Source: Clostridiales bacterium (GTDB lineage Bacteria > Bacillota > Clostridia > Oscillospirales > Oscillospiraceae). Taken from it: DNA of 64,000 nucleotides. The stretch lies in contig DUPK01000021.1 in the NCBI GenBank assembly GCA_012838345.1, positions 1 to 64,000 of the forward strand. The letters run 5' to 3'. Shown here piece after piece: positions 1-8,699 of this stretch (position 1 is the stretch's first letter; each line of letters begins with the position of its first letter). The notes beneath the pieces are model-generated. The model was given only the letters and a program-made list of their open reading frames with translations, was not told where the DNA came from and made no database searches. The position numbers and the translations under genes are program-made.

Positions 1-166
1 TAAGACTTCCCGCAAACGAGCGTATGAACGCGTTGAACTTCTCCTGATTTACCGTCGATATGCTGAGAAGCAGTACAAAGAAGGTTAAAAGCAGCGTGAC
101 CATATCGGCGTATGTGTTGAGCCAGGACTCACCGCCGCCTTCTTCCCCGCCGCGCTTTCTTCTCAT
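1..166 (-). CDS. motB: Flagellar motor protein MotB, N-terminal part (cut by window edge)
   Basis: MotB is the stator subunit that anchors MotA to peptidoglycan and carries the ion-binding aspartate. Only the first 55 codons are present; the OmpA-like peptidoglycan-binding domain lies outside the window. The visible part has a short basic, Gly/Glu-rich start and one membrane helix (about residues 20-37) that begins with the family signature N-T-Y-A-D-M-V-T, with the presumed ion-carrying aspartate at residue 21. The ATG overlaps the motA stop by four bases (ATGA), so the two are translationally coupled. Confidence 0.93.
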   Translation of the reverse strand, partial: MRRKRGGEEGGGESWLNTYADMVTLLLTFFVLLLSISTVNQEKFNAFIRSFAGSL

Positions 167-1074
167 GTTCTCACCCTCTTACCCATTCTGCCCCTGCCCT
201 TGGTCTTGGCGTCCGTCTTGGTTTCAGCCTCGGCCGCGGGGAACCCAGCGGCCGCAACTCTGGCTTCGATTTTCTTCCTTTGGTACTCCGGAAGGATGTT
301 CATGAGCTTATCGTACAAGAGGTTCGGGTTTATACCTGACTGGATGGCCTGAATTCCCTCGTAAATTATGTACATGCAGAAGTATTCCTCGTCATGGCGC
401 ACTTTGAGTTTGTTTGATATGGGCGCAAAAACCACATTGGCAAGAAGCACACCATAAAAGGTGGTGACGAGGGCAACCGCCATATTGGGTCCGAGCGATT
501 CGACGTCCTGCAGTGACTTTAGCATATTGATTAGACCTATCAGGGTACCTATCATACCGAATGCGGGGGCGAGAGAGGCGCCCTTGTCGTAAAACGCACG
601 CTCGTTGGCATGCCTGTCATCAAGACTGTCGAGAGACGATTCGAGCTGGTTTTTTACCTCCTCAGGGTCAACGCCGTCAACAAGCATCTGCAGGCCCTTC
701 TTGAGAAAGGGGTCTGTCATCTCTTCCAAATCCGATTCAAGTGAGAGCAGGCCGTTCATTCGGGCTTTTTTAGCTATCTCGGTCAGCCTGTTTATATAAA
801 TCTCGGGCTTATATTCCCTCGGACTGATAATAATCCTCAAATGCTTGGGTACCTTGGCAAACTGGGACAGCGGAAACATAATCATTAAGGAAGCAATAGT
901 GCCTCCGACGGTTATAAGGATACTGGGAATATGATAAAAGGCTTTAAGGTTTGCAACCACTATATCATATCCCGACATCGGCTCCTGTCTTTGGGTTAGC
1001 GCAATACCAAAGGCTATAAGTCCAAAGCCGAGAATCAGACCCGCTATTGTATTCGGGTCAATTTTACGCCTCAT
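163..1074 (-). CDS. motA: Flagellar motor protein MotA
   Basis: MotA is the four-helix inner-membrane stator subunit that forms the ion channel with MotB and pushes on FliG. The 303-residue protein has two N-terminal membrane segments (about 9-28 and 50-70). A cytoplasmic domain follows, then two C-terminal membrane segments holding the family's A-P-A-F-G-M-I-G-T-L-I-G stretch and a second conserved proline in V-F-A-P. The C-terminus is a basic, low-complexity tail. It overlaps flbD by 11 bases at its start and motB by 4 bases at its end, as expected for the tail of the fla operon. Confidence 0.96.
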   Translation of the reverse strand: MRRKIDPNTIAGLILGFGLIAFGIALTQRQEPMSGYDIVVANLKAFYHIPSILITVGGTIASLMIMFPLSQFAKVPKHLRIIISPREYKPEIYINRLTEIAKKARMNGLLSLESDLEEMTDPFLKKGLQMLVDGVDPEEVKNQLESSLDSLDDRHANERAFYDKGASLAPAFGMIGTLIGLINMLKSLQDVESLGPNMAVALVTTFYGVLLANVVFAPISNKLKVRHDEEYFCMYIIYEGIQAIQSGINPNLLYDKLMNILPEYQRKKIEARVAAAGFPAAEAETKTDAKTKGRGRMGKRVRT

Positions 1075-1294
1075 CTTCCTCGTCCTTTCTGTTTATTGTG
1101 ATACAGTTTATGTTTCCGCATGAGGCTCTCCTGAACTCAATAACCTTTGTAATGACCTCGGTTATACTCTCCTTTACGATGTAAAGCGTCTTGTTCGTAA
1201 GGCGGATAACTGTGTCAGGATTCTCCTCAATAGTCTCGATAAGGTCCGAGTTGAGCGCAAACACGGTTCCGTTCAGCTTTGTAAGCAATATCAT
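1064..1294 (-). CDS. flbD: FlbD/SwrD family flagellar protein
   Basis: A small FlbD-family protein of 76 residues, beginning M-I-L-L-T-K-L-N-G-T and containing the typical I-E-E-N-P-D-T-V-I-R-L-T-N segment. In Bacillus the relative SwrD raises motor torque; the molecular role is not settled. The start at 1294 is chosen because AAAGGATGAG lies just upstream; a longer reading frame up to 1378 would run through a hairpin and lacks family similarity. It sits between flgE and motA, its usual place in Gram-positive fla operons. The C-terminal third (after about residue 60) is not conserved and includes two cysteines. Confidence 0.88.
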   Translation of the reverse strand: MILLTKLNGTVFALNSDLIETIEENPDTVIRLTNKTLYIVKESITEVITKVIEFRRASCGNINCITINRKDEEDEA

Positions 1295-1340
1295 TTTCAA
1301 CTCATCCTTTACGGCAAACATCTGGCATTTATTTTCCGGC

Positions 1341-1404
1341 CATGGGCAGATGGAAAAGTAGTTTTTCCACCTGCCCATGACGATGACTCAAGGTCATCAT
1401 CATG
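1341..1404 (-). repeat. Two abutting hairpins between flgE and flbD
   Basis: Two inverted repeats share an edge. The first (1341-1379) has 17-base arms with one mismatch and a GTAG loop; the second (1376-1404) has 12-base arms with one mismatch and a five-base loop. Each begins and ends in CATG, and the middle CATG is shared. No T-run follows, so this is not a standard terminator. In the flagellar mRNA it could stabilise ends, mark a processing site or separate expression of hook and motor genes; these roles are inference. Confidence 0.6.
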
Positions 1405-1415
1405 GAGAGTAGGGC

Positions 1416-3779
1416 TCAGCGTTTCAGATTGATAAGCTCCTCGAGCATCGTGTCTGAAACCGTAATAATTCGGGTGTTGGCCTGGAAGCCGCGCTGAGTG
1501 GTTATCATATCGGCAAATTCCGAGGAAAGGTCAACGTTCGACATCTCAAGCGCGCTTGTTTTAAGTGCGCCGGTGCCGTCACTGCCGGGGTCGCAGAGCT
1601 TGGGATCGCCGGAGTTTGCCGTCGCTCTGAAGTAATTCGAGCCGTGGGGCGCAAGTCCCGCGGGGTTTGCAAAGCTTGCCAGCGAGATTTTGCCCACCAC
1701 TACGGTTCCCTTCTCGGCATGGTTGACCGAAATCGTACCGTCGGCGCCGATGGCTATGTTCGTAAGCTGGTCAAGAGTTACGACGCCGCCTTCCGTTCCT
1801 CCCTCCAGCACAAAGGCCTTGGTCGAGAAGCCGAGATCCTTCGAGGCCGTTGCGGGTGTGACTGTCAGAATGGTTCCGTCGATATAGGCAACCATTTTGT
1901 CGCCGTCGGCGGGAATACTGCCGAAATTGTCACTCATGGCCTCAAAGCCGGGGTTGGAAACCTTTATGTAGTCGCCCTGGGCGCTCTTGAGAAGTAACGA
2001 GGTCGCAAGAGTATCCTCCCTTATCTGCGCGCTGTAGGTTTTTTCTCCGATTTCCATCGTAACTTCCCAGTAGTCTCCGTCCGGATCGCTGTGGTATATG
2101 GCGTAGAAGCCGTCTCCTCCCAATACGAAGCCCGAACCTGTAAAGTCGGAGCTCGTCCCGAGGAAGGTCATGCCGCCGAAGGCGGGATTGGTCATGCCCT
2201 CAATGCTGCCGGGGATAATACCGAAGTTGCTGCCGGCTATCTGCGCTCCGGTAAGCGGCTCCGTGTACGCAGGCTTGTAATCCACTGTTTTGTAATTGTG
2301 ATTGCCGAGTGTCGCCGCAAGGCCGAAAGGCTCGTCGAGGTCAGCAATATCAATGCCGAGCGCCGCCGCGGCGTTCGCCGCCGAGGGTATATTCATCGTA
2401 ATAGTCCCGTCGGCATCGTTGCTTGTCTTAAGGGTGACTGTGCCTCCTCCTACCGGCACGTCGGCGGAATAGGTAACTCCTCCTATAGTTGCGTTGAGCG
2501 TATAGCTGCCGTCGGCATTTATAGTACCGAGACTGAACGAAACGTCTCCCGCGTACGGGAATGTCGTGCTCACGCCCGTAATTGTCGCGCCGCCGAGCAG
2601 AGGAATATTAAGCGACAGATTCGATATGCTCGCGCCCGAAGCCAGACCGCTGGTAAGCAAGGAGCCGGTTTTTTCAACGCTCAGCGTTATTTCGCCTTCG
2701 GTTCCCGCTCCATCTCCCGTAAGCTTGACGACGGTTCCGGCAACTGCGGCGGGCGAAACCTCGCCCTCGTAGGTAACCGAGCCTATCGTTATGGATATAA
2801 GATAGTTCTGGTTGTCCGGGAGCCCGGGCTGGGTGGCCGAAATGCTTGTTATCGCGCCGAGACCCGTACCGCCTATCCCCGGCTTAAAGCCCTTTATTGA
2901 CAGGGCGCCGCCGAAGAACTGGTCCGGATCAGCCGCCGACAGGGTAGTCTGCAGCGCGTTCGGCGCGCCCGTGAACCCGCCGTTTACCGCGTCCCGCCCG
3001 AAGACGTTCTTGCTGGACGTGATTGTGAATGTGCCCGCAGTATGCTGCTTACCGCCGTTTGCCTCGGTTATCGCCGCGTTTATCGCGTTGTTAAGCTCTG
3101 TTAGAGAGGAGAACTTCTCATAGGCGTTGAGCGAAACCGCTATGGCGCCGGTTGCGGTTATGGTCGCAGCGGCTTTGAGGCCAGCGGGCAGGTCCTCGCT
3201 CGAACTTATCGAAATGGACACGTTTCCGTACTTTGTCGCATTCGAGGCGGTGATGGTATAGGTGATTCCGTTGATGGTTTCAATCGTCGTCGGCTTTCTT
3301 GCCTCAACCGCGCCGACGTTGTCTAGACTTATCTTCTGCGTACCGGGCGTCCCGTCCGCGCTGGTCGCTCCCAGGACAAAATTGCCGTTTATGTCAGTCA
3401 GGTATCCGTTGGAGTCGTAATCGAACAGGCCCGCCTTGGTGTAGAAAATGTTGCCTTCTGCGTCCATGACCTGGAAAAACCCCTCGCCGGTAATCGCGAC
3501 GTCAAGTCCGAATCCCGTGCTCTGAAGGCTGGACTGGGTCATTTGGGTCTGTATCCCCGCGAGCATCGAGCCGTAGCCGACGGTTGAGGGGTTGGTGCCG
3601 CCGCGGTTGGCCGTTCCGGCCGAGGCATCCCTGATTGTCTGGTAGAAAATATCGCTGAAGACGGCGCGCTGTGCTTTGTATCCGTAGGTGTTGACGTTTG
3701 CGATGTTGTTGCCTATGACGTCCATCTTGGTCTGATGTGTCTTAAGTCCGGCCACGCCGGAGAACATAGCTCTGTTCAC
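1416..3779 (-). CDS. flgE: Flagellar hook protein FlgE, enlarged
   Basis: FlgE polymerises into the hook, the universal joint outside the cell. The N-terminal rod/hook domain (1-150: G-N-N-I-A-N-V-N-T-Y-G-Y-K, then G-E-G-F-F-Q-V) and the C-terminal domain (750-787, with T-T-Q-R-G-F-Q-A-N-T-R-I-I) are clear. At 787 residues it is far longer than the common 400-500. The extra length is a threonine/glycine-rich outer region with three related beta units near 325-369, 425-466 and 570-612, each holding an I-G-x-x-T-Y core. A ribosome site (AAAGGAG) precedes the ATG. Confidence 0.95.
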   Translation of the reverse strand: MNRAMFSGVAGLKTHQTKMDVIGNNIANVNTYGYKAQRAVFSDIFYQTIRDASAGTANRGGTNPSTVGYGSMLAGIQTQMTQSSLQSTGFGLDVAITGEGFFQVMDAEGNIFYTKAGLFDYDSNGYLTDINGNFVLGATSADGTPGTQKISLDNVGAVEARKPTTIETINGITYTITASNATKYGNVSISISSSEDLPAGLKAAATITATGAIAVSLNAYEKFSSLTELNNAINAAITEANGGKQHTAGTFTITSSKNVFGRDAVNGGFTGAPNALQTTLSAADPDQFFGGALSIKGFKPGIGGTGLGAITSISATQPGLPDNQNYLISITIGSVTYEGEVSPAAVAGTVVKLTGDGAGTEGEITLSVEKTGSLLTSGLASGASISNLSLNIPLLGGATITGVSTTFPYAGDVSFSLGTINADGSYTLNATIGGVTYSADVPVGGGTVTLKTSNDADGTITMNIPSAANAAAALGIDIADLDEPFGLAATLGNHNYKTVDYKPAYTEPLTGAQIAGSNFGIIPGSIEGMTNPAFGGMTFLGTSSDFTGSGFVLGGDGFYAIYHSDPDGDYWEVTMEIGEKTYSAQIREDTLATSLLLKSAQGDYIKVSNPGFEAMSDNFGSIPADGDKMVAYIDGTILTVTPATASKDLGFSTKAFVLEGGTEGGVVTLDQLTNIAIGADGTISVNHAEKGTVVVGKISLASFANPAGLAPHGSNYFRATANSGDPKLCDPGSDGTGALKTSALEMSNVDLSSEFADMITTQRGFQANTRIITVSDTMLEELINLKR

Positions 3780-3856
3780 AAACTATTCTCCTTTCCCGGA
3801 ACCGCCGCACCCTTCTGTCGTTCGGGGTGCGCTAAGCCTCCTTCGAAAGGTCCAGC

Positions 3857-4258
3857 TTATACTATAACGGTTCCTTCAATATTTGTAAAAACTCTGCCTT
3901 TTGCGCTGCCTTCGCTCAGCGCCGTGATAATCGTGTTGTTCTTCGCGTTTACCAGATAAGCCGTGCCGTCTATCAGGATGAGGGTGTCCCCGAGGTTCTT
4001 TTCGTTTGCCATGCGGATGCCTTCGTTCAGTCTTGCGAGGTTTTCCGCCGTGACCTCTATCTCCCGCCGGGCCGCCCTTTGCACCGCATGTTTTGAAAAG
4101 TTGACCCCGCTGCTCTTTATTGTATCGAGCAGTATTTCCTGGAACGACGGGCCTTCGGTCTGCGAGGCTGTCTTTTCGGAGGCACCCGTTGTCGACCTTA
4201 CCGTGCCGGGGGTTCCCGTAACGACCGGCTTATAGAATTTAAAACGAATGTCATCCAT
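3857..4258 (-). CDS. Flagellar operon protein, flg_new (TIGR02530) type
   Basis: A 133-residue protein of the small 'flagellar operon protein' family that sits between flgD and flgE in Firmicutes. The diagnostic part is F-S-K-H-A-V-Q-R-A-A-R-R near residues 54-65, followed by an alpha/beta C-terminal half with L-I-L-I-D-G-T-A-Y-L-V-N. The first 45 residues are Thr/Ser-rich and poorly conserved. Its role is not firmly known; position and conservation suggest help in hook assembly. It is separated from flgD by 32 bases and from flgE by 77 bases. Confidence 0.85.
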   Translation of the reverse strand: MDDIRFKFYKPVVTGTPGTVRSTTGASEKTASQTEGPSFQEILLDTIKSSGVNFSKHAVQRAARREIEVTAENLARLNEGIRMANEKNLGDTLILIDGTAYLVNAKNNTIITALSEGSAKGRVFTNIEGTVIV

Positions 4259-4290
4259 ATGCCTTACTCCTTAACTTCCGGGTGTTGATT

Positions 4291-4740
4291 CTACTCTGTG
4301 CCGGCAGACCCCTCCTCTGTGCTCTCTTCGCTGCCGGTGCTGACTTCCATAATCTGCTGCAGCGTGTACTTTTTGTCGCCTATGTAGAAGACGTACTCGT
4401 TGTTGACTAGCGAGAGCTTTTCCACAACTCCGGTGGTCGTTTCAAGATTTCCAGAGACGTTAAATCTTGACGCAGTCACCACCTTGCCGACAAGAGACAT
4501 GGCGTAGCTCATTTTTGAGTAGCTTGCCATCTCCTGCATTCTCTGCATGTTGGATATGGTGGCAATCTGGTTGAGCATATCGCTGGTGTCGGCAGGATTG
4601 TAGAAGTCCTGGTTTTGCATCTGAGCGACCATGAGCCTGATGAAGTCCGAGGTCTCCAGCACGGAATTGTCGGTTTTATCCGTGAAAACCGCGTTTATGA
4701 CCCTGGGGGCGCCCATAGAGCGCTCTACGCTGTTGCTCAT
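4291..4740 (-). CDS. flgD: Flagellar hook capping protein FlgD
   Basis: FlgD caps the growing hook so that exported FlgE can polymerise. The 149-residue product has the conserved N-terminal helical region (D-F-I-R-L-M-V-A-Q-M-Q-N-Q-D, D-T-S-D-M-L-N-Q-I-A) and the segment S-L-V-G-K-V-V that opens the core domain. It is short for the family because the C-terminal Ig-like domain is reduced, as is common in Firmicutes. Start 4740 is chosen because GGAG lies seven bases upstream; the ATG six bases earlier is too close to that site. Confidence 0.92.
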   Translation of the reverse strand: MSNSVERSMGAPRVINAVFTDKTDNSVLETSDFIRLMVAQMQNQDFYNPADTSDMLNQIATISNMQRMQEMASYSKMSYAMSLVGKVVTASRFNVSGNLETTTGVVEKLSLVNNEYVFYIGDKKYTLQQIMEVSTGSEESTEEGSAGTE

Positions 4741-4756
4741 AAGCATGCTCCTTTCT

Positions 4757-6082
4757 CTAAACGTACCTGTCAAAGCCCAGGCTTGCTAGGATTGGCCGTG
4801 CCGGCATTTCCTCCGGGTCCGGCTCGAGCTCGTATGCAGGCGGCTCGCTCCTGCCTTTGTTAAAGGGCTGGTTGTTTGCAAACTGCTGCTGTCCGCCCGT
4901 ACCCAGCTGGTAAAAGCCCGGCTGAGACGGTTCGGGCATCGCGGTTACGGCCTCCTGAACCTCGACCTGCATCGGGCCGACGGCCTCCCTCAGCGCCGGA
5001 AGGTCCCTGTTTATAAGCCTTGCGGTCTCCATCCTTGCCGCCTCTATCCTGAGAGTCATCTTTCCGCTCTCCTCAATGAGCTTTACTGTTATAACCCCCA
5101 GCCTCTCGGGTCTGAGCCTCATCGTAAACTCGCTTTTGCCCTCCCGAAGCCGCCGCAGTATGCCGGTTCCGATTTGTTCGGGAATGCCGTAGTTTCGCTG
5201 CGGCGCTTCCGGCTCCTCCACGGCAGGTGCAGTACGCTCGGTTTGCTTTAGGCTTAAGACCTCGGCCGCTTTGATACCCTGCACGGCTTCGTCGGGCAAG
5301 GATTTTTCCTCACGCCCGCGGCTCAAGCGGAACTTGACTTCGCCCACGCTCCTCTGAAGCTCCTCCCAGGGTCTTGCCTCCGAAGCGGTGCCTGTCCTGC
5401 GGAAGCTTACGGAAAGAATCTCGTCCCGCCCTGGGGCTTCAGGCCGCTCGGGAGTTTCAGCCTCATAGTTCTCCTGTGGTTCGGTTATGAGCGGAGCGGC
5501 GGCGGGCTTTGCCGCAATCTCACGCGCAGCTCTCGGCACGGGGCTTTCAACCTGAGTCTCCGGCGCTTGCACAAACAGTGCAGGTTTTGGCTCCGCCGGC
5601 TCCCGTACGGCGGTTACCGCTTCGAAAGCCTGGTCCACAATCTGAACCTGCCGCAAAATGGGCAGCGCCTCGCTTTTAATCCTGTCAAGGAGCCCTGTGT
5701 CCGCAACGGAGCTCAGAAAAAGCTCGATGTCCATCCCCGATTTGACAAGCGTCGCTATCTCGGGCGCCGTCTCCCGGGCAAGGCTTTCATTATTAATAAT
5801 CACAGGATTATTAATAAGCCCGAGATAGCCTAAGACAGCCGGCGCATAGGTTTTAAGAACGCTCTCTTCAGAGCTTGGCTCATCTTCCTTACTCGGAAGC
5901 AAAGTCTCCTGTCCGTCCTGACCGGGATTCATCGGGCCTTTTGCAAAAAGCATCAGCAAGATGTCGGCGAAGGACAGTGCGCCTGTGCCCATCTGAAACG
6001 CACCCCCGGCCTGCCGCCTGTTTACTCCCGCAAGGGCCGCGCCGCCGAACAGGCCGTCGTTGATTACAATCTCGTTCAACAT
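4757..6082 (-). CDS. fliK: Flagellar hook-length control protein FliK
   Basis: FliK is the secreted ruler that measures the hook and switches export to filament substrates. The 441-residue protein has a long, low-conservation, Pro/Glu/Ala-rich middle (about 170-300), as expected for the flexible ruler. The C-terminal Flg_hook domain (about 305-385) holds the hallmark M-R-L-R-P-E-R-L-G-V-I-T-V-K. The tail is Gln/Pro-rich. It lies 16 bases upstream of flgD and 63 bases after fliJ. Name and role rest on the C-terminal domain and gene order. Confidence 0.92.
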   Translation of the reverse strand: MLNEIVINDGLFGGAALAGVNRRQAGGAFQMGTGALSFADILLMLFAKGPMNPGQDGQETLLPSKEDEPSSEESVLKTYAPAVLGYLGLINNPVIINNESLARETAPEIATLVKSGMDIELFLSSVADTGLLDRIKSEALPILRQVQIVDQAFEAVTAVREPAEPKPALFVQAPETQVESPVPRAAREIAAKPAAAPLITEPQENYEAETPERPEAPGRDEILSVSFRRTGTASEARPWEELQRSVGEVKFRLSRGREEKSLPDEAVQGIKAAEVLSLKQTERTAPAVEEPEAPQRNYGIPEQIGTGILRRLREGKSEFTMRLRPERLGVITVKLIEESGKMTLRIEAARMETARLINRDLPALREAVGPMQVEVQEAVTAMPEPSQPGFYQLGTGGQQQFANNQPFNKGRSEPPAYELEPDPEEMPARPILASLGFDRYV

Positions 6083-6145
6083 ATCTCACCCCCTTCCGAT
6101 TAGATTTATATCGATAAGGCTAAAGCCTTTTCGATTTTAAGTAAA

Positions 6146-6592
6146 TCACTGCCCGCCAAAGGCAATCTGGGTGGTCAGGTGCTCCAAAATAATCTCCCTG
6201 CTCTCCTGCATTTCAAGGTATTTGTGCTCTTCGAGTTTTTTCTCCTTGAGCCTGTCAAAGCCGTTGAGCTCCTGCGATTGTCCGATAACCTTCTGCCTTT
6301 GCATTTCGACGGCCTCGGTGGCCTTATTCAGCGCGGCCAAAGCGGCTTCCCTCTGCTCCTTTGCGTTTTCGATTATAAAGCAAAGGGAGTTTATCTCGCT
6401 TACATAGGCCCCCTCGTCCTGCAGCCTCTGAAGCTCTTGGTTTTTTTCTTCGATGTATGTATTAAGCTCCGTGAGCCTCTTTAATATCTCTTCCCTGCGC
6501 CGGCGGAGAGCGGCGAGCCGTATTTTCTCCCTGTCAAGCAGTTGTTCCTTGTAGTCCCTAACTCTTTCGAGCGAAAACACAAAAGGCTTCAA
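6146..6592 (-). CDS. fliJ: Flagellar export chaperone FliJ
   Basis: FliJ is a small coiled-coil protein of the flagellar type III export apparatus that fits into the FliI ATPase ring. The 148 residues are almost wholly charged heptad-like helix (for example R-L-A-A-L-R-R-R-R-E-E-I-L and E-E-K-N-Q-E-L-Q-R-L), with the family start F-x-F-S-L-E-R-V-R-D-Y-K-E. Its length matches FliJ. It begins 15 bases after the fliI stop, in the usual fliI-fliJ-fliK order. Confidence 0.9.
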   Translation of the reverse strand: MKPFVFSLERVRDYKEQLLDREKIRLAALRRRREEILKRLTELNTYIEEKNQELQRLQDEGAYVSEINSLCFIIENAKEQREAALAALNKATEAVEMQRQKVIGQSQELNGFDRLKEKKLEEHKYLEMQESREIILEHLTTQIAFGGQ

Positions 6593-6607
6593 TCCAAAAA
6601 CCCCCGA

Positions 6608-7927
6608 TTACTTTACGGTTTCAATCAAAAGCTGCAATGCCTCCTCAAAGCTGAAAGAGGATTCAATTGACTGAGTTAAAAATTCGTCCATAGACTCCCT
6701 GTGAGCCACTGCATTGTCAAGCTCGGGGCTGTTGCCCGGTTCGTAGGCGCCTATGGAAATCAGATCTTCGTTGTCCTGCAATATCGCGAGCATTTTTCTC
6801 ATCTTGTTTGCAGCCTCCCTGTGTTCCGGCGACACCAGACCAGTCATCAGTCTGCTGACGCTGTTTAGCACGTCGATGGCCGGATAGTGGTTTTTCGAGG
6901 CCAGCTTTCTTGATAAAATGATGTGTCCGTCTATGATTCCGCGCACTGTATCGGAAATCGGCTCGTTGGTGTCGTCACCTTCTACCAGTACTGTATATAT
7001 TCCCGTAATTGACCCTTTTTTAAAGTTCCCGGCGCGCTCAAGCAGCTTTGGAAGGGCGGAATATATCGACGGAGTGTACCCGCGGGCCACCGGAGCCTCC
7101 CCGGAGTTGAGCCCGATGTCCCTCTGGGCCATCGCAAACCTTGTAAGCGAGTCCATCATCAGGAGCACGTCCTTGCCCTGCCTCTGGTGGTACTCCGCTA
7201 TCGCCGTGGCGGTCTGCGCGCATTTGAGTCTCATAAGAGCCGGCTGGTCAGATGTCGCAACGACAAGGACAGAGCGCTTCTTCCCCTCGGGCCCAAGGTC
7301 GCGCTCAATGAATTCCACAACCTCGCGCCCACGCTCGCCTACGAGCGCGATGACGTTGATGTCGGCCCTGACGTTTCGCGCTATCATTCCCATCAGGGTG
7401 CTCTTTCCGACTCCGCTACCGGCGAAAATCCCTATGCGCTGCCCCTTTCCTATTGTGAGAAGTCCGTCTATGGCCTTTACGCCTATCTCCATAATCTCCG
7501 AGATGGGCGGGCGGTCAAGCGGGTTTCCCGGCGAGCCGCCTATTGAAACGGGGACGCCCCCCGCAATCGGAGGCCCGTCGTCTATCGGTATGCCGAGGGC
7601 GTTAATCGTCCTGCCTGTGAGTTCGTCGCTCACTTTAATGGTGAGCTTCTCGCCGCGGGTTGTCACCGGACATCCGTAACCTATACCGTCAACTTCGCAG
7701 TAGGGCATAAGGTAGGTCACCTTGTCGGCTATGCCGACGACTTCGGCCAAAACCGTACCGTTCTCGCCGCCTATGTGAATCTCGCAGACGTCGCCGATGC
7801 TGCACTCAAGGCCTATGGCCTCTATCATCATTCCGGTTACCCTGCTTATCTTCCCTTCAATTGTGTTCAGTTTCAAGCCGCGAAGCAGGTCCCGGTACTT
7901 CGACATATCCCAAAAACTCTGATTCAT
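6608..7927 (-). CDS. fliI: Flagellum-specific ATP synthase FliI
   Basis: FliI is the hexameric ATPase that energises unfolding and delivery of flagellar export substrates; it is related to the F1 beta subunit. In the 439-residue protein the Walker A motif G-S-G-V-G-K-S-T is at 170-177 and the Walker B strand L-L-L-M-M-D-S at about 254-260, followed by L-T-R-F-A-M-A-Q-R. Gly-Glu-Arg-Gly-Arg-Glu (about 197-202) is the family's catalytic-loop signature. GGAG lies eight bases before the ATG at 7927. It follows fliH with a 13-base gap. Confidence 0.97.
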   Translation of the reverse strand: MNQSFWDMSKYRDLLRGLKLNTIEGKISRVTGMMIEAIGLECSIGDVCEIHIGGENGTVLAEVVGIADKVTYLMPYCEVDGIGYGCPVTTRGEKLTIKVSDELTGRTINALGIPIDDGPPIAGGVPVSIGGSPGNPLDRPPISEIMEIGVKAIDGLLTIGKGQRIGIFAGSGVGKSTLMGMIARNVRADINVIALVGERGREVVEFIERDLGPEGKKRSVLVVATSDQPALMRLKCAQTATAIAEYHQRQGKDVLLMMDSLTRFAMAQRDIGLNSGEAPVARGYTPSIYSALPKLLERAGNFKKGSITGIYTVLVEGDDTNEPISDTVRGIIDGHIILSRKLASKNHYPAIDVLNSVSRLMTGLVSPEHREAANKMRKMLAILQDNEDLISIGAYEPGNSPELDNAVAHRESMDEFLTQSIESSFSFEEALQLLIETVK

Positions 7928-7940
7928 TTGGGGGTCTCCT

Positions 7941-8699
7941 TCAATCGTCCGCGCTGTCGGCTTCAGAAAACGCCCTTCTCAGGTTCTCGGCCTGGACGGA
8001 AACCGTCGCAACGGTCGCCCCGCTCTCGGTTACTACACGGCAGGTATCGGGGGGCGCCTCAACCGGTGTTATCATGGCCTGCCCGCGGTATTCGGGCTTA
8101 ATTAGCTCCTCTTTCAAATGCTCAACCAGCTTCGTCAGGTGGTTTGAAACCTCAACCTTAAGCCACTCGGAGCTTAGCGATTCGGACACCGTCTTGAGGA
8201 CGAGCTTCTCGAGTACCATGTCGTCCTCGCTGATTTTTTCCAAAATCAACTTCTCGGCGACATCAATGGCAAGATACTTCAGTTCCCTAATGTACCTTTC
8301 CATATACTGCTCCTGCTCCGAGCGGATTTGCTGAAGCAGAGACTCAACCTCGGCTATACAGCACCTTATTTCGGTCTCCTTTTCCTCCCTTGCGTCTATA
8401 TAGGCTCTTTCCTCGGCCTGCCTGCAGATTTCGGCTATCTCGTCCTTATATATCCGCTCAATATCCTCGCGGGTGAGGGGCGGAGGCTCGATGTACACTT
8501 CTTTAATTATGGTACGGACCTCCGGCTCGGGGCGCTTCTCGGACTCAGGCGGCGCCTCCTGCTCCGCGGTGTCCATTGAAATCTCTTCCTCATCGCAGGG
8601 TGATGTAACCGCCTGATTTTCCGTTTCGTCCTCAGCGTCGGGTATTTCAACCTTTCCGCCGCTGTATATGAAGTAATTAGTCTTAATGACTTCAGGCAA
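7941..8699 (-). CDS. fliH: Flagellar assembly protein FliH
   Basis: FliH binds and regulates the FliI ATPase and links it to the C-ring. The 252-residue product has an acidic, poorly conserved N-terminus, a long charged coiled-coil middle (about 75-140) and a C-terminal domain with the L-A-I-D-V-A-E-K-L-I segment of the FliH/V-ATPase-E family. The start is a TTG that overlaps the end of fliG by eight bases, with GGAGG about 12 bases upstream, so the exact start is less sure than the identity. Confidence 0.88.
   Translation of the reverse strand: MPEVIKTNYFIYSGGKVEIPDAEDETENQAVTSPCDEEEISMDTAEQEAPPESEKRPEPEVRTIIKEVYIEPPPLTREDIERIYKDEIAEICRQAEERAYIDAREEKETEIRCCIAEVESLLQQIRSEQEQYMERYIRELKYLAIDVAEKLILEKISEDDMVLEKLVLKTVSESLSSEWLKVEVSNHLTKLVEHLKEELIKPEYRGQAMITPVEAPPDTCRVVTESGATVATVSVQAENLRRAFSEADSADD

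Noticed and set aside
2091-2900. 269-aa open frame on the plus strand
   Set aside because: It lies antisense inside flgE, has no ribosome site and an arginine/cysteine-rich composition typical of a shadow frame in GC-rich DNA.
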